DNA of 64,000 bases. Origin: Anaeramoeba flamelloides (Eukaryota > Metamonada > Anaeramoebidae). The translations under genes and the position numbers were made by a program. Position 1 is the first letter of the stretch. Every line of letters starts with the position of its first letter. Below, piece after piece: positions 58,051 through 64,000 of this stretch. The stretch lies in the NCBI GenBank assembly GCA_027625915.1, contig JANTQA010000072.1:2914001-2978000 (forward strand). Reading direction: 5' to 3'. The notes beneath the pieces are model-generated. The model did not search any database and was not told the origin of the DNA. It saw nothing but the letters and a program-made list of their open reading frames with translations.

Positions 58051-61000
58051 ATGTATTATGAACCCAGAAAGAGATCTGGAAGTTGGGTTAGTGTCTCCAA
58101 AATTATCAACAATTCAATCAAACGTGAACGAAAACCCAAAATAAAGAAAAAGCAGGTAAAGAAGAAATTCTCATTTTTGTTAAAATTCCCAAAGAATAAA
58201 AAAAAAAAAAACCTTAGTATGAATGAAAAAAAAAAAGATTTGGAGGAGTTCTTTGACAATTCTCAAATAAAGGAATTACAAAACGAACTCCAAATACTAA
58301 AGTGGAAAAGGCAATCGATCTTTCGAATCCAAAGCCCACTCAATATCGATGGGCAAATCATGACATATAAAAAAAAAATCAAAGAAATCAATACTGAACA
58401 CAAGCAATTACAAGAGATCATTTGCAAAATTCAAAACTATCTCAAATTATATGGACACCACGAAAAGAAGGAAAAAGAAACCTTGGGCAAAGAATATAAA
58501 AAGAAACAGCTCTTGTTTTATTCAAAAAGCGAACAAAACCTTTTGAAAGTTGTGCCTTTGGTGAAACATAAGAGGGTAAGTATGGGCAATAAACCAGATA
58601 AAATAGGCAATTTTGAAAATAATAAATTAGAACTCAACCCGCCAAGTCTAAAAGTGATAAAAATGGATCAAATAAGGGAGGAAATGTTGATTCACAAAAC
58701 AAAGAAAATCGAAAAATTAAAAAAAGATCTAATTGATCAAAAAGAAAAAGAAATACAAGGCAAACATCTCAGAAATAAAATTGCCAAATTACAAATCGAG
58801 TTAAAAAATCTCACTCATAAAACAAATACGCTAATTAACACCCTTCATAAAGCTAGAAATCAATTAAAAGTTTCCCAAATCGAATCACCATCAAACACAG
58901 AAAAAAAAGAAATAAACTTTTTTCGAAATACAATGTGGCAAACTTTATCGAGCAAATATCAGATCCTTGAAAAAAAAACGAAAAAATTACAATACATAAC
59001 TAATACTATGATCTCCAATCGTTCCAGTTCAATCTCTTTTTACAAACGATTTCAGGATTTAAACCAGAATGTAAAGAAATTAGAATTACAAAATAGGATG
59101 TTTATCAAAGAAATTATTGAGTTGAGAGAATTATTAGATTTAAATAATAATTATTTAGAGAGCACCTCTGAGGACACTTTCTCTCGTTTTGAATTTTCAG
59201 AATTTGATTTTGACGAAATCCAAATAAAAATTGAAAAAGAAAATGGAAAAGAAAATGGAAAAGAAAATGGAAAAGAAAAAGAAGAAAAACAATATGAAAA
59301 AGAAAAAGAAAAAGAAAAAGAAAAAGAAAAAGAAAAAGAAAAAGAAAAAGAAAAAGAAAAAGAAAAAGAAAAAGAAAAAGAAAAAGAAAAAGAAAAAGAA
59401 GAAGAAGAAGAAGAAAAGGAAATAGATAAAGGAATAGAGAAGAAAAATGATGAAAATGAGATTGAGAGTGATCTAGGAAATGACTGTGAAGATCGTAATC
59501 AGAAAAGTACGAAGAATAACAAAACAGATAAAAATAAAAAAAATTCCAAGACAAATAAAAATCAATTGTCTTCAAATCCAGAGTTTTCAGTTACTTTTCC
59601 AATATATCAACCAAATTCAAAAACCCTGACTTTGTTCGATGGGCCCAACAATCAACTAGACTCAGAAACGTCAAGTAGTAGTTCCTTTCAAAACAAGAAA
59701 AATTCGTCAAAACAAAATGATTTCGAAGTGAAAATAAATATGATCAATGATAAAATTAAAACAATATCTTTTCAAACATTAGATCAATTATTACAGATCC
59801 CAAAAGCAGTTAATTTTTTTAAAGAATTTTTGTCTTCTCAGTTTTGCCAAGAAAATATTATGTTTTTTGAAGAAGTGAAACTTTTCAAGCAATTCCAAGG
59901 TTCACAAAAAGTAAATTATTTTAATTTTTTGATTTTTTTTTATTTTTTACATTCTTTTACACACTTAAATTAAACAAAATTAACAATCCAATTTGGATCC
60001 AAACTGCTTAATTTTCAGAATTTATATAAATACAAAAAAAAAATGATTTTTTGTATTTTCAATTAGTGTATAAATATTTTACCAAACTAAGTAAAATATT
60101 GTTAAAATTGGTAGATGGAAAAATAATAAACTAACTGGTATCCGAAATTTTAATTGAAAAAAAACTTTTCAACTTGTTTAAAATTTTCAAGTTAATATAT
60201 ATATATACAGATATATAATATTTAGAACAATGCTTAAAAAAACTTAAAGTGGTTTCTATATAAGCTATTAACAAAACAAAGTTTGTTGAATAATAATAAT
60301 ATAAATAAAATCTTAATTTTTTCAAGAAACAGATAAACAAATGAACAGACAGAAAATAAAAAGAAGTTATTACCCGATGGAACATTTAATTGAAATGACT
60401 ACAAAAAAAAAAAAATTTCCCATATTTTTGATATTTAATCAAATAAAATGAAAGTTTTTTTTGTTATTTTATATTAAAAGGAAACCATAATTTTTAAACT
60501 TTGGGATTTATTTTTATTTTTATTTTTATTTATTAAGAAGGTTGCATTTCAGTCTGTTGTATAGAATTGTAAACCATTGATTATACAACCATTTTAAAAC
60601 AAAATGTACTTGATTTTTTTTTTTATCTTTATATTGTCAGAAGTAAAATTTTTTAAATTTTTAAGTTTTAATAAAATTTTTACATTTTTTTTTAAAAAAA
60701 GAATGCTTTTCTTTTTACCCCAACCTCTACCTAAGGTTTAAAGGCTTAGTCCTCTCTTGATTAAAATAGAAAACTTTGTAAAACTTTTAATTCTGAAAAA
60801 AATTTTCACTTTTGTTAAAAGAGAAAACTTCAAAAAAGTTTAAAAAAACTCCACAGAGATTTAAAACTACTGTATTTATTTTCACAATTTTAAAATAATA
60901 TCAATTTTTAGTTGATCTAATAATTTTTTTGATTTGATAATTTAACAAAATGATAAATATGATATATTTGCATTGGAAAGCACTTTTCCTAATAAAAGAA

Positions 61001-62275
61001 TTGGATCCATTTTTTTGAATAATTTCACACAATACTCATTTCATAATTTTTTTTCTGTTTTATTTTATTTTTTTCTCATTTCTTTAATAAATTTGTATTT
61101 TTTATTATTGTATTTTCAAAATAATGTAATCTCTTTAAAAATAGAATTTAAGAAAATTTGCAAAAAAAATTTATCAAACATATATTCTCCCAAGTTCAAT
61201 ATTTGAAATCAATATCATTTCAGACATGCGGAACGATATTATCACGAATTTTAAAGAAAAAAAATACACGAGGGAGTTATTTAATAACGCACAAAAAGCA
61301 GTACTAAATCATATGAAATTTAATTCATGGAAACCTTTTCAAACATCAGTCCTTTATAGAAAATTAATTAAATCTTTAAACAAAGATCCAAATTTTATTT
61401 TCAACCAAAAAAAAAAAAAAATAAAATTAATCAAAGGGCACCATAAAAAGAGGGGTCTAAATGAAGAATTCCAGGTTAACGGTAAATTATGGCCAACGTA
61501 CCAAATAGCAAAGGATTTGTTAAATGTGATATTATCAATTTTACAAGCGCATCATTCTGTGAGCAATCATACCATAAATTTAAAAAATATTTCAAAATCA
61601 ATACCTTTTAGAAGATTTGTTAAAATGACTAGAGAACTGCAATTTGTAAAATTACATGAAATGAAAATTAATGAAAAGCTATGTTTCTTCCTAAATTTAT
61701 TTAATTTGTTATCATTCCATTCGATGATTATTAATGGCATTCCTAGAGATGTCAACAGTAAAAGAAAATTTCTAAAAAAGTCACAATATTTTATAGATGG
61801 TTCTTACTTTTCTTTAAAAGATATTTATCATGGTATATTGCGTGCAAATACCAATTCGAAGAATTATAGCCACCATTATTTTAAAGCTAATGATAAAAGA
61901 GCAGAATATTCTTTCTCATCAATTGATCCTAGAATCCATTTTATGCTGTTTAATCATTCATTTCAAGAATTTCAATCCTATTTTAGAATTTTTAATATTG
62001 ATAATATGAATCATTATCTGGACAAAATAACTACCTATACTCTGAACAATATCATTAAAATTAAAAATAATAAGATTTATTTTCCAAAATTGTTTAATAG
62101 GATACAAACCGACTTTGGTGGGAAAGAAATTTTACTCAATTTAATTTCGTTATATCTCCCGAAAAACTTTTTATTTTCCCATCTGGTTAATACAAAATTA
62201 AAATTATATGAACCGAATTTATCTTATATAAAAATTAATTTTGATTTGAAATCTTTATTTTTAAAAAAAAATTAA
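58051..62275 (+). CDS. Coiled-coil / RGS / DUF547 protein, two exons
   Basis: Exon 1 (58051-59910) ends QGSQK at donor GTAAAT. Exon 2 starts at 61145 after acceptor AAATAG, not at the later ATG, because NLRKFAKKIYQTYI restores the middle of the RGS domain. The product is 996 residues. Basic and coiled-coil segments fill about 1-370, then an acidic (KE)n run at about 395-460. The RGS domain spans about 572-698: TLDQLLQIPKAVNFFKEFL, CQENIMFFEEVKLF, the exon junction, FNNAQKAVLNHM and SVLYRKLIKSL. A DUF547 domain follows (about 765-965): FFLNLFNLLSFHSMI, FIDGSYFSLKDIYHGILR, DPRIHFMLFNHS and FPKLFNRIQTDFGG. RGS domains accelerate GTP hydrolysis on G-alpha subunits. DUF547 is a papain-like-fold domain known from plant coiled-coil proteins, with unclear activity. 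The fusion suggests a G-protein-linked effector. Confidence 0.88.
59296..59400 (+). repeat. (GAAAAA)n hexanucleotide array encoding (KE)n
   Basis: About 17 near-perfect GAAAAA units lie in frame in the RGS-DUF547 gene. Other frames read as poly-Lys, poly-Leu or Phe-rich and are artefacts of the array. Confidence 0.9.
59911..61144 (+). other. 1234-bp intron within the RGS domain
   Basis: The intron runs from GTAAATTATT to AAAAATAG at phase 0 and splits the RGS domain after its third helix. The contents are AT-rich with a short (AT)n at about 60196-60216. The open frame at 60973-61206 is a shadow of exon 2 in another frame. Confidence 0.8.
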
Positions 62276-63105
62276 AAATATTTATTTTTTTATGCACGGT
62301 AATAGATACTGATATATTATTTTTACTATTTCGTTTGTATATGAATTATTATTATTATAATTATCTATTCATATCTTTAATAAACAATTTTTTTTTTTTT
62401 TAGTAATTTGGATTTTAGTTTTACAAAAAAAAAAACAAAACAAAATTTATATATTCACATAAATTAAGTGTTTTATTTCTTTGTAATATTCAAATTTAAT
62501 AATCGAAAAATAAAAAACTAAAACAAAATTTTATTTCTTATTTTACTGTTAAAAAATTAACAAAATTAGTGAATTCAAATCTGAAAACTTTTGGTTAAGA
62601 TTTTAAAAAATATCATTTTGTTTCAATTTCTTCTTAATCAAGAAAAAATTATTTCTTATACAAATTTAAATTTTAATTGATATTTTTATTTTTGATATTT
62701 TCAAGTAATAAATTATTTTTCAGTTAAAGGGGGGCAGTTTTGATGGGTTAAATACATTATGCTTTTAAAGAGTTTGCATAGATATTAAAAGAAAAATTCT
62801 ATTTTGGAAATTTTTAAAATTGAAATCATTTTTTCACATTTTTTTTTTTTTTTTAGATTTTTTTTTTATACCTAATTTAGTTGCAAATTTTTTTTTTATA
62901 TAAGACCAATAGTCACCCAATAAAAGTTTGTTATTCTAAGGTAATTAAAACCATGGAAATAATTGTTGAGAAATCATATTGATTTCTCTTGGAATCCTAT
63001 TCGATCTTTGATCCTGATATTTGTTTAATAAATGTTAAAAAAAAATTCCACTTCATTTTCTTTTCCTTTTTCAAATAGAGATTACAAATAGAAACCCATA
63101 CTGTT

Positions 63106-63124
63106 GGGGGGGGGGGTGGGTGGG
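63106..63124 (+). other. G-rich tract with quadruplex potential
   Basis: An 11-base G run is followed by T-GGG-T-GGG. This gives at least four G-triplets with one-base spacers, in otherwise about 80 percent A/T DNA. It is read directly from the sequence. Confidence 0.6.
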
Positions 63125-63562
63125 CATGATTGCTAAAAGAAAAGTATGGAAAATGAAGCGAAAATTGTTTCATATTTATTATTCAAATGCCAATAGAAGG
63201 CCAAAACAAACATTGTTGTTTTTCTCAATGGATCCCAAGGATTTGAGTTTTTCAATTTTTAAGAAAATTTATTGATTAATTACTTTTTTTTCAGACATAT
63301 ACTAAAAATTTTTTGATGTCTATTATTCTGTATATTTCTTATTTTTTCTTCAAATATCAATTATATAAAACAATTGATATTTGAAAAAAAAGTTGCGACC
63401 CTTTGACTGAAACAGAGTTTAGTATTTTTTAACTATATGTATTTTCTTTTCAATGCGTATTATGTTTAAGTTTAATACAAGATTTTTAAACATATAGAAT
63501 TGAAAGTCAATAGGAATTGCTAAAAAATATTAGTATTATTCTTTTTTCAAGAATGGGTTCAC

Positions 63563-64000
63563 ATAAACTAAAATTTAAAATTTTCCACACAGTAAAAACG
63601 GTCCAAATAATTACAATAAAATCAATTTCATTCAAATTGGAAAATAATTTTGAATTTTATAAAATAGGAAAATCATTTTTTCATCTTTGAGTTGTTTTTT
63701 GTTTTCATTTCATTGTTTACATTATGTAACTCGTTTCTTTCATCAAATTTTTTTTTCAACGATTGATTTTAGGTTAAAGTTGAGTTGTTCCAAATAGAAG
63801 AACTCAAATAAAATTAGTTTGTAGTATCTAACCATTTAATCGATCAATATTCCTAATCGAATTACAACAAATTAAGCAATCAATTTTTTTGTTTTACTCT
63901 CTCCAAAATTTTTAACACACCCTTGATTTATTTGTATTGATAATTATTTATTTTTTGTTTTGTGGGTATTGTAATGTATAAAAAAGTGTTAACATTTCAA
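63563..64000. mobile_element. 540-bp foldback unit, truncated by the window edge
   Basis: It is oriented like the right arm of 23220-24374, from AAACTAAAATTTAAAATTTT through GTTGAGTTGTTCCAAATAGA and ACTCTCTCCAAAATTTTTAA to the last base. It is more diverged than the arms of the complete foldback. The outer end lies beyond the window. Confidence 0.75.

Larger units (their letters stand above)
62276..64000. other. AT-rich 3' flank, G-run and foldback arm
   Basis: No gene is seen. Near 62722 CAGTTAAAGGGGGGCAGTTT resembles a block at 15955. A G-rich tract lies at 63106-63124. From 63563 to the right edge lies a foldback arm, listed separately. Confidence 0.5.

Noticed and set aside
59114-59575. 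Leu/Phe-rich 153-codon frame (-) and poly-Lys frame (+) over the (GAAAAA)n array
   Set aside because: Products of a simple hexanucleotide array within the RGS-DUF547 gene; the true frame is (KE)n.
60973-61206. 77-codon frame ending just before the RGS exon 2 ATG
   Set aside because: Its 3' part reads the same DNA as the true exon 2 in another frame; only the NLRKFAKKIYQ frame restores the RGS domain.
61226-62275. A separate DUF547 gene starting at the ATG at 61226
   Set aside because: The frame is open upstream to an acceptor at 61144, and those 27 codons are the missing middle of the RGS domain started in exon 1.

Overview
The window looks like nuclear DNA of a very AT-rich unicellular eukaryote. 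Eight protein-coding genes can be supported. They have GT-AG introns and stop with TAA, TAG or TGA, so the code is standard. They are separated by long, AT-saturated stretches full of homopolymer runs, microsatellites and small inverted-repeat elements. The gene content is eukaryotic throughout: pre-mRNA splicing, TGS-GTPase, GET pathway, CLPTM1, RGS and IQGAP-type RasGAP. Large signalling proteins (RGS, RasGAP, B-box) with Lys/Glu or Asn runs in so AT-rich a genome suggest a free-living amoeboid protist. An Anaeramoeba-like metamonad would fit, but this is inference; no rRNA or organelle marker is present.

Layout. 1-3.2 kb: no firm gene, only coding-like relics. 3.2-4.5 kb (-): a protein with an Rrp6-type N-terminal domain but no nuclease. 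9.3-14.1 kb (-): a five-exon, 762-residue RasGAP related to IQGAP, rebuilt here from all its exons, with a 1.8 kb intron. 19.4-20.4 kb (-): a four-exon, 208-residue protein made of three B-box zinc fingers, one per exon. 25.9-27.3 kb (-): GET4, two exons. 32.0-33.3 kb (+): DRG1-type GTPase, two exons. 39.7-42.6 kb (+): intronless PRP6 with a sharply GC-rich core. 46.4-52.8 kb (+): CLPTM1 split by a 4.4 kb intron. 58.1-62.3 kb (+): a 996-residue coiled-coil/RGS/DUF547 protein, two exons.

Between and inside the genes are several families of non-autonomous, MITE-like elements. These are: a 1155-bp near-perfect foldback with related half-units (one inside the CLPTM1 intron, one running off the right edge); a ~197-bp TA-flanked palindrome present three times; a 556-bp foldback flanked by TTAA; a 460-bp element with ~75-bp terminal inverted repeats; a 219/222-bp pair that is almost identical; and older, diverged duplications. 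No transposase was seen. No tRNA, rRNA, CRISPR or bacterial-type operon was recognised. The genes are not obviously co-functional; they are a mix of housekeeping (PRP6, GET4, DRG1, CLPTM1) and signalling (RasGAP, RGS-DUF547, B-box) genes. Several intergenic stretches contain open frames without a start codon that look like eroded or unassigned exons.
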